From Candidatus Kapaibacterium sp. (GTDB lineage: Bacteria > Bacteroidota > Ignavibacteria > Kapaibacteriales > UBA2268), in the NCBI GenBank assembly GCA_013414795.1, contig CP058732.1:1401950-1465949 (forward strand): a stretch of DNA of 64,000 nucleotides, written 5' to 3'. Positions 1-8,832 of this stretch are shown piece after piece. Position 1 is the first letter of the stretch. Each line of letters opens with the position of its first letter. The notes beneath the pieces were generated by a model. The model saw only the letters and a list, made by a program, of their open reading frames with translations, was not told the origin of the DNA and did not search any database. The translations under genes were made by a program, and so were the position numbers.

Positions 1-2
1 TC

Positions 3-971
3 GTCCTTGCTCCCGGAGCCGAAACGTCATATTTTGGGAATGTTGAATGGAAAGATTACGCAGTTGCATTGAAATCCCTTCCAGATGCTTTAGCGATACG
101 AGAAAAGATTTTGTCTACATTCGAAGAAGCAGAGAAACTTGCTTATAAAAACCTGGACATTAGTAAGCATCTAACTTTTATCATAGTAGGAGGTGGACCC
201 ACTGGAGTAGAACTTTCCGGTGCAATTGCTGAATTAATATACAAAACAATTCTGCCAGATTTTCCTCTTTTACGGCACAAGAAAATCAATGTAATATTGA
301 TTGATGCGGGTAACCGGTTACTTTCGAGTTATCCAGAGGAACTTTCGGAATATACTTATAAGTCATTGACTTCCCTTGGTGTTAAAATTTATTTGAACAC
401 ACGTGTAACTTCTATTGAAAAAAATGTTATTAGGACTACTCAAGGAACATTTAGTGCTTTCAATATTTTTTGGGCTGCTGGAAATATTGCCTCGCCTCTT
501 CTAAAAAGTTTACCAGTCAAACTCGATAGGCAAGGAAGGGTTGTAGTTAATCCAGATTTGTCGATACCTGGATTTCCCGATGCTTTTGTTATCGGGGACT
601 CTGCCAGTTTCACGGACAAAAATGGAGAAACTTTGCCCGCAATAGCACCAGTAGCAATGCAACAGGGAAAGCACGTTGGTAAAATCATTCTCGAGGGTTT
701 GCCTTTTGGATTGCGTCCAAATTTCGTTTATAGAGATAAAGGTACTATGGCGACGATTGGAAAGGCCAGAGCAGTTGCTTATCTAAAAGGGCAGTCATTC
801 AAAGGTTGGTTCGCATGGTTGCTATGGTCTTTGGTTCATATACTCTTTTTGATTGGCTTTAGGAATAAAATTCGAGTGATGCTCGAATGGATATGGTATT
901 ACATAACGAATAAGTCTGGTGCAAGATTGATTGTTAATGCGTTTCGAAAGGATAATTCGAAAAATTGTTAG
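3..971 (+). CDS. ndh: Type II NADH dehydrogenase (NDH-2), 5'-truncated by window edge
   Basis: Single-subunit flavoprotein that oxidises NADH and reduces quinone at the inner face of the cytoplasmic membrane without pumping protons. The reading frame is open from base 3, so the N-terminal FAD Rossmann fold lies outside the window; 322 residues are visible. The second dinucleotide motif [16 protein letters not shown], the FAD-contacting FVIGDSAS motif near two thirds of the visible part, and a C-terminal amphipathic/hydrophobic stretch ([14 protein letters not shown]) typical of the NDH-2 membrane anchor are all present. Its TAG stop overlaps the stop of the convergent uvrB gene. The window also has nuoLMN, so the organism probably has both NDH-2 and a complex I-like enzyme. 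Confidence 0.9.
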   Translation, partial: VLAPGAETSYFGNVEWKDYAVALKSLPDALAIREKILSTFEEAEKLAYKNLDISKHLTFIIVGGGPTGVELSGAIAELIYKTILPDFPLLRHKKINVILIDAGNRLLSSYPEELSEYTYKSLTSLGVKIYLNTRVTSIEKNVIRTTQGTFSAFNIFWAAGNIASPLLKSLPVKLDRQGRVVVNPDLSIPGFPDAFVIGDSASFTDKNGETLPAIAPVAMQQGKHVGKIILEGLPFGLRPNFVYRDKGTMATIGKARAVAYLKGQSFKGWFAWLLWSLVHILFLIGFRNKIRVMLEWIWYYITNKSGARLIVNAFRKDNSKNC

Positions 972-3028
972 TTCAAAAGTTTCTTTTTACCTTTACCAAA
1001 GAAGTTGGTGTCCCCTTTCAATCGAGCAATCTCGTCGCGAATTTCCGCTGCCCGTTCGAAATCGAGATTCCTTGCTGCTTCCTTCATTTCTTTAAATAAC
1101 TGCTCAATCAATTCTTCTTTTTGTTTTTCATCAAGAAATTGAACAAGGGGTTCAACAAAGGAAGTCTGTTTGCTGACATATTTTTCTACTTTCTTGTAAT
1201 TTCTTGCCTGTTGAATATCAGCAATGGAAGTAGAACTTAGTATCTCCTCCAATGTTTTGTAAACTGTTTGGGGGTTAATATTGTGTTCTTTGTTGAATTC
1301 TATTTGAAGTTTCCTTCGCCGATTTGTTTCTTCGACGAAACTTTTGATAGAATTTGTGATTTTGTCCGCATAAAGTATGACCAAACCGTCTACATTTCTT
1401 GCAGTTCGACCAGCGATTTGAAGCAAGGAACGCTCGCTTCTCAAAAATCCTTCCTTGTCTGCGTCCAATATAGCAACAAGGGAAACTTCGGGTAAATCCA
1501 GTCCCTCGCGCAAAAGATTTACACCAACCAGGACATCGTAATTTCCAAGCCGTAAATCGCGAATGATTTCAACTCTTTCCAATGCATCTATATCAGAATG
1601 TATATAGGCTACTTTGATGTTCAATTGGTTCAAATATTCCGCTAAATCTTCTGCCATTCTCTTTGTTAATGTTGTAACCAAGGTCCTATGTCCTTTCTGG
1701 ACTCTTTTTCGGATTTCGTCTATTAAATCGTCAACTTGATTTTTGACTGGGCGAATAGATACTTCGGGGTCGACTAATCCCGTTGGGCGAATGATTTGTT
1801 CAACAACCACACCTCCAGTTTTTTCAAGTTCGTAGGGCCCTGGAGTTGCACTGACGTAGATGACTTGGTTTACAAGTTGTTCAAATTCTTCGAACTTCAG
1901 TGGTCTGTTTTCCAATGCTGATGGGAGACGAAACCCAAAGTCCACCAAAGTTTGTTTACGGGAGCGGTCGCCATTATACATACCTCTTAACTGTGGAATT
2001 GTAACGTGGCTTTCGTCGATTATTGTCAAGAAATCTTTTGGAAAATAATGTATTATTGTTTCTGGGGTATCGCCAAAATTTCTTCCAGAAAGATGCATCG
2101 AATAGTTTTCAATTCCAGAGCAATATCCGATCTCTTTCATCATTTCGATGTCAAACAGTGTTCGTTGTTCAAGTCTTTGAGCCTCGAGCAATTTCCCTTG
2201 GGAGCGAAGTTCACGAAGTCTTTCAACAAGTTCGTTTTGTATTGCAACAATAGCTCTTTGAAGGCGACTTTCGGTCGTAACGAAAAGTTTTGCTGGGTAG
2301 ATTGTGTATTCTTCGAAATTTTTCAAGACCTTGCCAGTCGTTGGATTTATCAATGAAATTTTATCAATTTCGTCACCGAAAAGTTCAATTCTAATTGCTA
2401 CATCATATTCGTATGGTGGGATTAAATCGATAATATCACCACGAACCCGAAAACAACCACGCTTGAAGTCCAAGTCGTTTCGATTGTAATACAGATAAAT
2501 CAATTTATTCATCAACGCTTTTCGGCTGATTTGCATTCCTACGTGAATTGGAAAAAGAAATTTCTCGAATTCTTCACGAGAACCAATACTGTAAATGCAA
2601 CTTACAGATGCAACAATTATTACGTCCCTTCGATTTTCGACCAGTTTGCTTGTTGCTCGAATTCTTAACCTATCGATTTCCTCGTTGATTGAAAAGTCTT
2701 TTTCAATGTAAGTGTCGGTTTGCGGAATGTAAGCCTCTGGCTGGTAATAATCATAGTAAGATATGAAATATTCAACAGCATTTTCGGGAAAAAAGTTTTT
2801 GAATTCGCTGTACAATTGGGCAGCAAGAGTTTTGTTTGGAGAAATTACAAGAACTGGTTTTTGTACCTGTTCGATTACATTTGAAATTGTAAATGTTTTA
2901 CCAGAACCAGTAACCCCAAGCAGAACTTGGTGTTTCAAGCCTTTGCGAATACCTTCGACCAATTCACGAATAGCCTTCGGCTGGTCTCCTGCTGGACTGT
3001 AATTTGAATATAATTTAAACTCTGGCAT
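968..3028 (-). CDS. uvrB: UvrABC system protein B
   Basis: Damage-verifying helicase-like subunit of nucleotide excision repair; UvrA loads it at lesions and it recruits UvrC. 686 residues, normal for the family. Visible motifs are Walker A GVTGSGKT (residues 38-45), the beta-hairpin [12 protein letters not shown] (91-102) that inserts between DNA strands, the DESH Walker B motif near residue 340, helicase motif VI with QIAGRTARN, and a C-terminal UVR motif ([19 protein letters not shown]) that binds UvrC. The ATG at 3028 gives the standard N-terminus. It converges on ndh and the two stop codons share bases. Confidence 0.97.
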   Translation of the reverse strand: MPEFKLYSNYSPAGDQPKAIRELVEGIRKGLKHQVLLGVTGSGKTFTISNVIEQVQKPVLVISPNKTLAAQLYSEFKNFFPENAVEYFISYYDYYQPEAYIPQTDTYIEKDFSINEEIDRLRIRATSKLVENRRDVIIVASVSCIYSIGSREEFEKFLFPIHVGMQISRKALMNKLIYLYYNRNDLDFKRGCFRVRGDIIDLIPPYEYDVAIRIELFGDEIDKISLINPTTGKVLKNFEEYTIYPAKLFVTTESRLQRAIVAIQNELVERLRELRSQGKLLEAQRLEQRTLFDIEMMKEIGYCSGIENYSMHLSGRNFGDTPETIIHYFPKDFLTIIDESHVTIPQLRGMYNGDRSRKQTLVDFGFRLPSALENRPLKFEEFEQLVNQVIYVSATPGPYELEKTGGVVVEQIIRPTGLVDPEVSIRPVKNQVDDLIDEIRKRVQKGHRTLVTTLTKRMAEDLAEYLNQLNIKVAYIHSDIDALERVEIIRDLRLGNYDVLVGVNLLREGLDLPEVSLVAILDADKEGFLRSERSLLQIAGRTARNVDGLVILYADKITNSIKSFVEETNRRRKLQIEFNKEHNINPQTVYKTLEEILSSTSIADIQQARNYKKVEKYVSKQTSFVEPLVQFLDEKQKEELIEQLFKEMKEAARNLDFERAAEIRDEIARLKGDTNFFGKGKKKLLN

Positions 3029-3071
3029 TTCAAATTTCCTACTCTAATTAAAATATTAACGAATATATGCT

Positions 3072-3079
3072 TATTTTTG
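3072..3079 (+). promoter_or_regulatory. Candidate Bacteroidota -7 promoter box
   Basis: TATTTTTG fits the Bacteroidota -7 consensus TAnnTTTG and lies 16 bases before the ATG of the lipoprotein gene. No clear TTTG -33 box was identified; the region is AT-rich, so a chance match is possible. Confidence 0.4.
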
Positions 3080-3095
3080 TTATTTTTTAAAGACT

Positions 3096-4094
3096 ATGAA
3101 CAGAATTATTTTCTTCGTTTTGTTAATTCTTTTTGCTGTTTCTTGCGAAAGCAAGAAGATTGCAGAGGAGAAGAAGCCCGCAGAAACGAATAAAACAGCG
3201 GAATCTCTTGCACAAATCGAAAGTAAGGGTTTGGATTTGTTTTTGAACCCTGAAATTGGCAAAGAATATGTCTTCGAAAGCCTGATGAACCAGAAGATTA
3301 TGCAAAAACTCGATACTGTTTCATACGAGACAAAAGTTTTTCAATCAATTGTTTATTCTTTAAAACCCGTCTGGAAGGATACAGCTACTCTTCGTTTTCA
3401 AGCAAAGTTTTTAGAAATTGAACAGAAGATAACTTCCCCGATGATATCTGTAAATGCGAGTACAAAAAAACAATCCCAACAACCAACTCCATTGGATTTA
3501 TTTTACTCTGCATTGAAAGGCAAAACCTTTGAATTTATTATTGGTAGGCGAGGGGAAAACCTTTCGCTCATTGGTTTTGATTCGCTTATTGAAAGAGTTA
3601 TTACAGATTTGTCGAAAAGAAAAGAATTTAAAGGGGTTGATAAAAATTTGATTTCTCAACTAATTTCAAACTTTTTCAACCAAAATGAATTGCAAAAAAG
3701 TTTTGAAAAAGTTTTTGAGATTTACCCCAAAAAGAAGGTCAATGTAGGCGATAACTGGAAAGTCGAGAAACATCTAAATGAACCCGTTCCTACAGATATT
3801 ACAAATAATTTTAGCCTAAAAGCAATTCAAGGCGATTCCTTGATAATTGATTTGGTTTCAGATGTAAAATTCGAAAAAGTCAAATCCAAAGAAGGGGAAC
3901 CACAAGTTAAGGAAATGAGTGGTCGGCAAAACGGAAGTCTAATTGTTAACAAAAGTTCTGGAATGCTTCAAAGCGGGAATTTGAATCAATCAATTAGAAT
4001 AGTAAATCAATTTCCACCTTCTCCCCAGACAAATAATAAATCTGTAACTCTTCTAACAAATATTAATTCGAATTTTCTTTTAAAACTAAAGTAA
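3096..4094 (+). CDS. Secreted lipoprotein of unknown function (possibly DUF6263-like)
   Basis: 332 residues. The N-terminus is a lipoprotein signal peptide with a lipobox ending AVSC (Cys17), followed by a Lys/Glu-rich linker. The remainder is soluble and alternates charged and hydrophobic residues, with a pattern (GKEYVFESLM near the start, later VGDNWKVEKHL) that resembles the DUF6263 lipoproteins common in Bacteroidota; that assignment is from memory of the pattern and is weak. No catalytic motif is visible. It is followed after 53 bp by the DUF1573 gene on the same strand, so the two may be co-transcribed, and a TAnnTTTG-like promoter box precedes it. Confidence 0.7.
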   Translation: MNRIIFFVLLILFAVSCESKKIAEEKKPAETNKTAESLAQIESKGLDLFLNPEIGKEYVFESLMNQKIMQKLDTVSYETKVFQSIVYSLKPVWKDTATLRFQAKFLEIEQKITSPMISVNASTKKQSQQPTPLDLFYSALKGKTFEFIIGRRGENLSLIGFDSLIERVITDLSKRKEFKGVDKNLISQLISNFFNQNELQKSFEKVFEIYPKKKVNVGDNWKVEKHLNEPVPTDITNNFSLKAIQGDSLIIDLVSDVKFEKVKSKEGEPQVKEMSGRQNGSLIVNKSSGMLQSGNLNQSIRIVNQFPPSPQTNNKSVTLLTNINSNFLLKLK

Positions 4095-4147
4095 ACGAAA
4101 AGACAAACGAATTCGTAATAATTATTTGATTTAAGAAGGGGAAGAAA

Positions 4148-4843
4148 ATGAGAATCGGAAGTTTTCTTGTGTTTGTTTTTATAACTTTCAATCTTTTATC
4201 TGCACCGAAATTTCGGTTTGAAAATGGAGATACTTACGACTTTGGTAAAGTTCGCAACACCGACGAACCATTAAAAGCCAAAGTTAGAATTTTCAACGAT
4301 GGTGATGATACTTTGAAAATTTTATATGTTAAACCTGGTTGTGGATGCACCGCTGCACCACTGGATAAGTACAACATCGAGCCGAATGGTTTTGCAACAA
4401 TGGATGTAAGCCTTATGGTACCAAAAAGTCCAGGTGTCCATACGAAGTCCATCTATTTTAAAACTAACGACCCAACCAAAGAGGAAACATATTTTTACCT
4501 AAAAGCGGAATATTTACCCCCAATCAAATTTTTCCCCGATAGCAAGGTTATGGCTTCGAATTTGTTGATTGGAGACACCTCCACATTCAAATTGGTTATG
4601 AAAAACACCTCGGGGGACACTTTAATTATTAAAGAACCCAAAACCGAACCACAAGAATCCATTTTCACAAATTTGCGACAAGATTTAGTTCTGAAGCCTG
4701 ACGAGGATTTCACTTTGGAAGTTAAAATTGCACCAAATACCATTGGGAATTTTAGTGGAAAAATAAAATTCAAAACCACTTTGCCCGATTTACCACGTGT
4801 TGAAATTCCAGTTTTTGGTATCGTCTCTGGTTTTAAAAAGTAG
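4148..4843 (+). CDS. DUF1573 domain protein (exported Ig-like)
   Basis: 231 residues with a signal peptide (residues 1-18, ending LLSA) and a typical DUF1573 domain from about residue 25 to 120: an Asp-Phe-Gly-Lys-Val start, then FNDGDDTLKILYVKPGCGCT, containing the conserved CGCT motif. A second Ig-like segment follows. The family is abundant in Bacteroidota and Chlorobiota and thought to be periplasmic or cell-surface; its biochemical role is unknown. It precedes the batB/batC pair by less than 30 bp and may belong to the same transcription unit. GGGG-rich sequence before the ATG (AGAAGGGGAAG) can serve as a ribosome binding site. Confidence 0.85.
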   Translation: MRIGSFLVFVFITFNLLSAPKFRFENGDTYDFGKVRNTDEPLKAKVRIFNDGDDTLKILYVKPGCGCTAAPLDKYNIEPNGFATMDVSLMVPKSPGVHTKSIYFKTNDPTKEETYFYLKAEYLPPIKFFPDSKVMASNLLIGDTSTFKLVMKNTSGDTLIIKEPKTEPQESIFTNLRQDLVLKPDEDFTLEVKIAPNTIGNFSGKIKFKTTLPDLPRVEIPVFGIVSGFKK

Positions 4844-4870
4844 TTTGTTCAAAATTGTTGTTTGAACACA

Positions 4871-5923
4871 ATGTTTGCTTGGGAAAATAAAGAATTTTTT
4901 TGGGGTTTCCTTTTGATATTATTTCTTCTTGTACTTTTTTTTGTTCAAAGAATCAAAGTCCAGCAAAATTTAGCCCGATTTGGAGATGTGAATCTCTTGC
5001 AAAGTCTTTCCGAAGAAAATTCAAAGAAAAAGCATTACTTCAAGTTCTTCCTTGTGGTTCTCTCTTTGATTTTTGTTGTTTTTTCGCTTGCAAATCCACT
5101 GCTTGGCACAAAATTGACAGAAGGGAAACGTCAAGGTGTCGACGTTGTAATTCTTCTTGACGTGTCCAATAGTATGAAAGCCGAAGATGTCAAACCGAAC
5201 CGATTGGAGAGGGCAAAACAAATGATTATGAAACTTATCGACAATCTGGTTAACGATAGAATTGGTATTATTGTTTTTGCAGGCGAACCATATGTTCAGT
5301 TGCCTTTAACAACAGATTATTCCGCTGCAAAGTTATTCACAAGTTACGTTGACACTGATATTATCCCAACGCAAGGTACTGCTATTGGTGCTGCTATAGA
5401 TTTAGCAGTGGAACGCTTCAACTTTGAACCGAATAGAAAGAAGGCGATGATTATCATTACAGACGGCGAAAATCACGAAGATGATGCAATTTCTGCTGCT
5501 GAAAATGCTGCTAAAAACAATTTCGTTATCCACACAATTGGAATGGGGACATTGGAAGGTGGTCCAATTCCTATTTATGTTAATGGTACAAAAGAATTTC
5601 TCAAAGACCAAAGCGGTGCAGTCGTTACAACAAAATTGGACCCCGTGATGCTTCAAAAAATATCCGCTGTTGGCGGTGGAGAATTCATATCGAATTCTGG
5701 TGTCGACCCCGACCTTTCACAAATCGTAGAAAAGATTGCTCGTATGGAAAAAAAAGAATACGAAAGGAAAATTTTTTCAAATTTTGAAACTCAATTTCAA
5801 TATCCATTATTTTTTGCTGTACTTTTTTTGCTAATCGAGGCATTTATTTCCGAGCGGAGAAATAAATATCTTGTTGCGTTAAATGATTTTTTCCAAAAGA
5901 GTATAAAGAAAAATGAGAAGTAA
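4871..5923 (+). CDS. batB: BatB-like von Willebrand A membrane protein
   Basis: About 350 residues. Transmembrane segments near residues 7-24 and 55-75 and near the C-terminus enclose a VWA domain whose MIDAS motif is DVSNS (in ILLDVSNSMKAEDVKPNRLE), a signature of the Bat aerotolerance proteins. A further conserved stretch is IIITDGENHEDD. I chose the ATG at 4871 rather than the in-frame TTG at 4862 because it gives the usual N-terminus. The gene overlaps the next one by 11 bp, the normal batB-batC arrangement. The other Bat genes (batA, batD, batE, moxR) are not in the window. The family is linked to envelope integrity and oxygen tolerance in Bacteroides and Leptospira, although the molecular function is not settled. 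Confidence 0.87.
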   Translation: MFAWENKEFFWGFLLILFLLVLFFVQRIKVQQNLARFGDVNLLQSLSEENSKKKHYFKFFLVVLSLIFVVFSLANPLLGTKLTEGKRQGVDVVILLDVSNSMKAEDVKPNRLERAKQMIMKLIDNLVNDRIGIIVFAGEPYVQLPLTTDYSAAKLFTSYVDTDIIPTQGTAIGAAIDLAVERFNFEPNRKKAMIIITDGENHEDDAISAAENAAKNNFVIHTIGMGTLEGGPIPIYVNGTKEFLKDQSGAVVTTKLDPVMLQKISAVGGGEFISNSGVDPDLSQIVEKIARMEKKEYERKIFSNFETQFQYPLFFAVLFLLIEAFISERRNKYLVALNDFFQKSIKKNEK

Positions 5924-6611
5924 AAATCTAATAGTATTAATTCTATTAGTCGCCGTAGTGAATTTGGGTTATGCCCAATCTTCAATTGATTTTTTACGGA
6001 AAGGGAATGCGAAATACAAAGAGAAAAAATTTGAAAGTGCAGAGGTTGACTATCGAAAAGCATTAGAAAAGGATAAAAACGAGCGACGGACAATCTATAA
6101 TCTTGGAAATGCTTTGTATAAACAAGAAAAATATAATGAATCGAAGCAAAAGTACCTTGAAATTTTAAATTCAAGCAAGAATAACATCGAAAAAGCAAAT
6201 GCATATTACAATCTGGGGAATGCCCTATTAAAAGAAAAAAAGTACAGCGAAAGTTTAGAAATGTACAAAAATGCTTTGAAACTTAATCCAAAAGATTTCG
6301 ATGCAAAGTATAATTATGAATATGCTCGTAGGATGTTGCTATTACAACAGCAACAACAGCAACAGAAGCAACAACAGCAGAATAATAACAAGAAAGAACA
6401 GAATCAACAGAACCAGGCTCGGAACAATCAACAACAAAAACAACAAGAACAAGAGCAGAAACAAAATCAACAACCGAACCAAAATAAACTTTCCCAGCAA
6501 AATGTTCAAAATATCTTGAATGCTTTGCGAAACGAGGAGAGAAAAACGCAAAAGGAAATCAAAGCAAAACTTCTTCCCCGCATTGAAAAGAAAATTGAAA
6601 AGAATTGGTAG
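5913..6611 (+). CDS. batC: BatC-like TPR protein with Gln/Asn-rich linker
   Basis: 232 residues: signal peptide (to about residue 21, ending GYAQ), then three or so TPR repeats (residues 25-140, e.g. RTIYNLGNALYKQEKYNESK), then a Gln/Asn-rich tract at about residues 145-195 encoded by CAA/CAG runs, then a conserved tail (ILNALRNEERKTQKEI ... KNW) characteristic of BatC. The start overlaps the end of batB by 11 bp, so translational coupling is likely. It probably works with BatB at the membrane as a protein-interaction partner. The poly-Gln tract is low complexity and may vary in length between strains. Confidence 0.85.
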   Translation: MRSKNLIVLILLVAVVNLGYAQSSIDFLRKGNAKYKEKKFESAEVDYRKALEKDKNERRTIYNLGNALYKQEKYNESKQKYLEILNSSKNNIEKANAYYNLGNALLKEKKYSESLEMYKNALKLNPKDFDAKYNYEYARRMLLLQQQQQQQKQQQQNNNKKEQNQQNQARNNQQQKQQEQEQKQNQQPNQNKLSQQNVQNILNALRNEERKTQKEIKAKLLPRIEKKIEKNW

Positions 6612-6614
6612 TTT

Positions 6615-7913
6615 ATGAAAAAAAATGATAATGTCATTGTTCTCACACTTGGCTGCTCCAAAAATGTTGTCGATAGCGAGAAATTAATTGGAATGCTTTC
6701 GGCAAACGGATTTACTCTTACCGAAGACATCCGCAAAGCCAAAACTTGCATAATCAACACCTGTGGGTTTATCAAACCAGCGGTTGAAGAAAATCTTCAA
6801 GTTGTGCTTGATGTTGTTAACCGAAAAATTCAAGGAGAGTTAGAGCGGGTAATTGTCTCTGGGTGTATGGTCGAGCGATTCAAAGAAAGTTTAATCAATG
6901 AGTTTCCCGAAGTAGATTTGTTTGTCGGCGTGGAAAGTGCCGAACAAATTGTTCGATTCCTTAAGCCCGATGATGATTTTAGGATAAATTTAATAGGGGG
7001 ACGCCAATTGCTTACCCCAAATCATTATGCATATTTAAAGATAAGCGAAGGTTGTAATAGAGAATGCTCTTTCTGTGCGATACCAAAAATTCGTGGGCTT
7101 TTGCGTTCGAAACCCATAGAAGAATTGTTAGACGAGACAAAAAAGTTATCAGAAAAAGGTGTCAAAGAACTGATAATTATTTCGCAAGATACAAGTTCTT
7201 ATGGAGTCGATTTGTATGGGAAACCAATGCTAATTCCTCTACTCGAGGAACTCACCAAAGTCGAAGGAATAGAATGGATACGCTTGATGTATCTATATCC
7301 AGCGGGGTTACCCGAAGGATTAATTGAATTTGTTCAAAACGAGCCCAAAATGTGCAAATACTTCGATATTCCTTTGCAACATATTTCAGATAGAATATTA
7401 AAGTCAATGCGAAGAGGAACAACCAAGAAAAGAACTATCGAATTGATAGAGAAAATTCGCACAAAAATTCCGAATGCAGTAATTCGGACTACTTTGATTG
7501 TTGGATATCCAGGTGAAACAGAACAAGAATTCAAAGAATTAATGCAATTTATTTCGGATTACGAACTCGATAGGGTAGGTGTGTTTACATATTTCCGAGA
7601 GGATGGCACTTATGCTTTTCCGCTTGGGGATACTGTTCCAGAAGATATTAAAAACTTGCGAAGAGAGGAAATTTTGAAATTGCAAAGCCAAATTTCTTTA
7701 AGAAAAAACAATGCATTAGTTGGGAAAAAACTCAAAGTATTGATTGATGAGAAGAAAAATGGTGTTTTTGCTGGTAGGACTGAATTTGATGCTCCCGAGG
7801 TTGACAATCTTGTGTATGTTAGAGCCCAAAAGCATAAAGTTCGAGTTGGAGATTTTGTTGAAGCCATTATTGCTCGGGCAAAACACTACGATTTGTACGG
7901 TGAAGTATGTTAG
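6615..7913 (+). CDS. rimO: Ribosomal protein S12 methylthiotransferase
   Basis: Radical SAM enzyme that adds a methylthio group to the conserved aspartate of ribosomal protein S12. 432 residues. The N-terminal UPF0004 domain supplies three cysteines for the auxiliary cluster (Cys14, Cys50, Cys84); the radical SAM CxxxCxxC motif is Cys147, Cys151, Cys154 (CNRECSFC); a TRAM domain occupies the last 70 or so residues. VIVLTLGCSKNVVDSEKL is the RimO rather than MiaB form of the N-terminus. It starts 4 bp after batC and is followed by a strong hairpin terminator. Confidence 0.95.
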   Translation: MKKNDNVIVLTLGCSKNVVDSEKLIGMLSANGFTLTEDIRKAKTCIINTCGFIKPAVEENLQVVLDVVNRKIQGELERVIVSGCMVERFKESLINEFPEVDLFVGVESAEQIVRFLKPDDDFRINLIGGRQLLTPNHYAYLKISEGCNRECSFCAIPKIRGLLRSKPIEELLDETKKLSEKGVKELIIISQDTSSYGVDLYGKPMLIPLLEELTKVEGIEWIRLMYLYPAGLPEGLIEFVQNEPKMCKYFDIPLQHISDRILKSMRRGTTKKRTIELIEKIRTKIPNAVIRTTLIVGYPGETEQEFKELMQFISDYELDRVGVFTYFREDGTYAFPLGDTVPEDIKNLRREEILKLQSQISLRKNNALVGKKLKVLIDEKKNGVFAGRTEFDAPEVDNLVYVRAQKHKVRVGDFVEAIIARAKHYDLYGEVC

Positions 7914-7942
7914 GAATTGTTCTTGACTCATATCAGATAAAT

Positions 7943-7975
7943 AAAAAAAAGGATGCCGAAGGTGGCATCCTTTTT
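7943..7975. terminator. Bidirectional intrinsic terminator between rimO and rpsR
   Basis: Perfect 7-bp stem GGATGCC (7951-7957) and GGCATCC (7964-7970) with a 6-nt loop, preceded by eight A (7943-7950) and followed by five T (7971-7975). The flanking A and T tracts allow termination from both converging genes. Confidence 0.85.
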
Positions 7976-7993
7976 AATTAATCTAAAACTTTT

Positions 7994-8257
7994 TTAACCA
8001 ATATCTTGTGCAACAAAGGGCAAAAGGGCGAGGTGTCTTGCGTACTTCACTGCTTTTGCAATTCTTCTTTGTTGTTTTGGAGTAACGCCAGTAAGTCGGC
8101 GTGGAAGAATTTTCCCCTGGTCGTTAATAAATTTTTCCAAGAACTTGTAGTCGAGATAATCAAAAACTTCTACATCTTTATAAGGATTAATTTTCTTTTT
8201 AGTGGTTTTTTTGTTCTTTTGTTGTTGTTGACTTAAAACTTGATGAATTGCCGTCAT
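7994..8257 (-). CDS. rpsR: 30S ribosomal protein S18
   Basis: 87 residues with the S18 core [19 protein letters not shown] followed by [20 protein letters not shown], which binds 16S rRNA in the platform next to S6. The N-terminus has a Gln/Lys-rich extension of about 25 residues. The ATG overlaps the end of rpmE by 4 bp, so the two are co-translated. An rpsR-rpmE neighbourhood without rpsF or rplI is less usual than the common rpsF-rpsR-rplI order. Confidence 0.95.
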   Translation of the reverse strand: MTAIHQVLSQQQQKNKKTTKKKINPYKDVEVFDYLDYKFLEKFINDQGKILPRRLTGVTPKQQRRIAKAVKYARHLALLPFVAQDIG

Positions 8258-8490
8258 TTCTTCCTCCTTTGTTCTTGAATCGCTTTACTCTTTTCTAATC
8301 GTTTTTGGAATCTATCGACTCGACCAGCAGTGTCGACAAGAACTTGCTTGCCAGTAAAGAATGGGTGGGATTTCGAGTCGATTTCAAGGACAAGCCGTTC
8401 TCCTTTGTAGCAAGAACGAGTTTTGAAAGTTGTACCGTCGGTCATCACAACTTCAATTGTTCTGTAATATGGATGAATTCCTTTTTTCAT
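8254..8490 (-). CDS. rpmE: 50S ribosomal protein L31, zinc-free type
   Basis: 78 residues. The core [19 protein letters not shown] and [21 protein letters not shown] identifies L31. The positions that form the CxxC and the second zinc cysteine pair in the zinc-binding form are Met-Thr-Asp and Asp-Ser-Lys-Ser here, so this is the C-minus type; the single Cys in RSCYKG is not part of a pair. L31 forms an inter-subunit bridge with S13/S19 and L5. The C-terminus is longer and basic. It overlaps rpsR by 4 bp. Confidence 0.93.
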   Translation of the reverse strand: MKKGIHPYYRTIEVVMTDGTTFKTRSCYKGERLVLEIDSKSHPFFTGKQVLVDTAGRVDRFQKRLEKSKAIQEQRRKK

Positions 8491-8505
8491 ATTTCATTCC
8501 TACAA

Positions 8506-8682
8506 TTATTTACTAATGTCAACATTAGCGAGTTCGTTCAAATCGTTTACACGAACAAATTTGTAAAAGAAACGAAGATTGCCACTTTCAGTACGATAGC
8601 CTTTAATGACCTTAACATTGTAACCTGTTTCGGTCTTGGTTTTCTTTTTAACTTTGTCTGCGAATGTTGTTTGTTTAGCCAT
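8506..8682 (-). CDS. Small basic protein, DUF4295-like
   Basis: 58 residues, read directly from the minus strand: starts MAKQTTFADKVKKKTKTE and contains YNVKVIKGYRTESGNLRFFY. The MAKKT-type start, the VKVIK core and the position beside ribosomal protein genes match the DUF4295 small proteins found with rpmB/rpmG in Bacteroidota and Chlorobiota. It is strongly basic, so ribosome association is plausible but not shown. It lies 15 bp upstream of rpmE, giving a three-gene unit. The match to DUF4295 is by eye. Confidence 0.75.
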   Translation of the reverse strand: MAKQTTFADKVKKKTKTETGYNVKVIKGYRTESGNLRFFYKFVRVNDLNELANVDISK

Positions 8683-8832
8683 TTTTATATCAAATATTTT
8701 AAAGAATACAAAATTAATAAAAAATTTTCAATAAATAAAAATCAAATTTGTTTTTTTAATAAATCATCTATTCTTAATTTTACAATTTATTTTTTTGAAA
8801 TTATTTTTACTGTTTTTAAGACGGATTGAAAT

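Noticed and set aside
6345-6480. CAA/CAG run as a nucleotide repeat or CRISPR-like array
   Set aside because: It is an in-frame Gln/Asn tract of BatC, without spacers or regular repeat units.
8305-8829. 174-residue plus-strand frame across rpmE and the DUF4295-like gene
   Set aside because: Antisense to recognised ribosomal genes; no protein-like signature.
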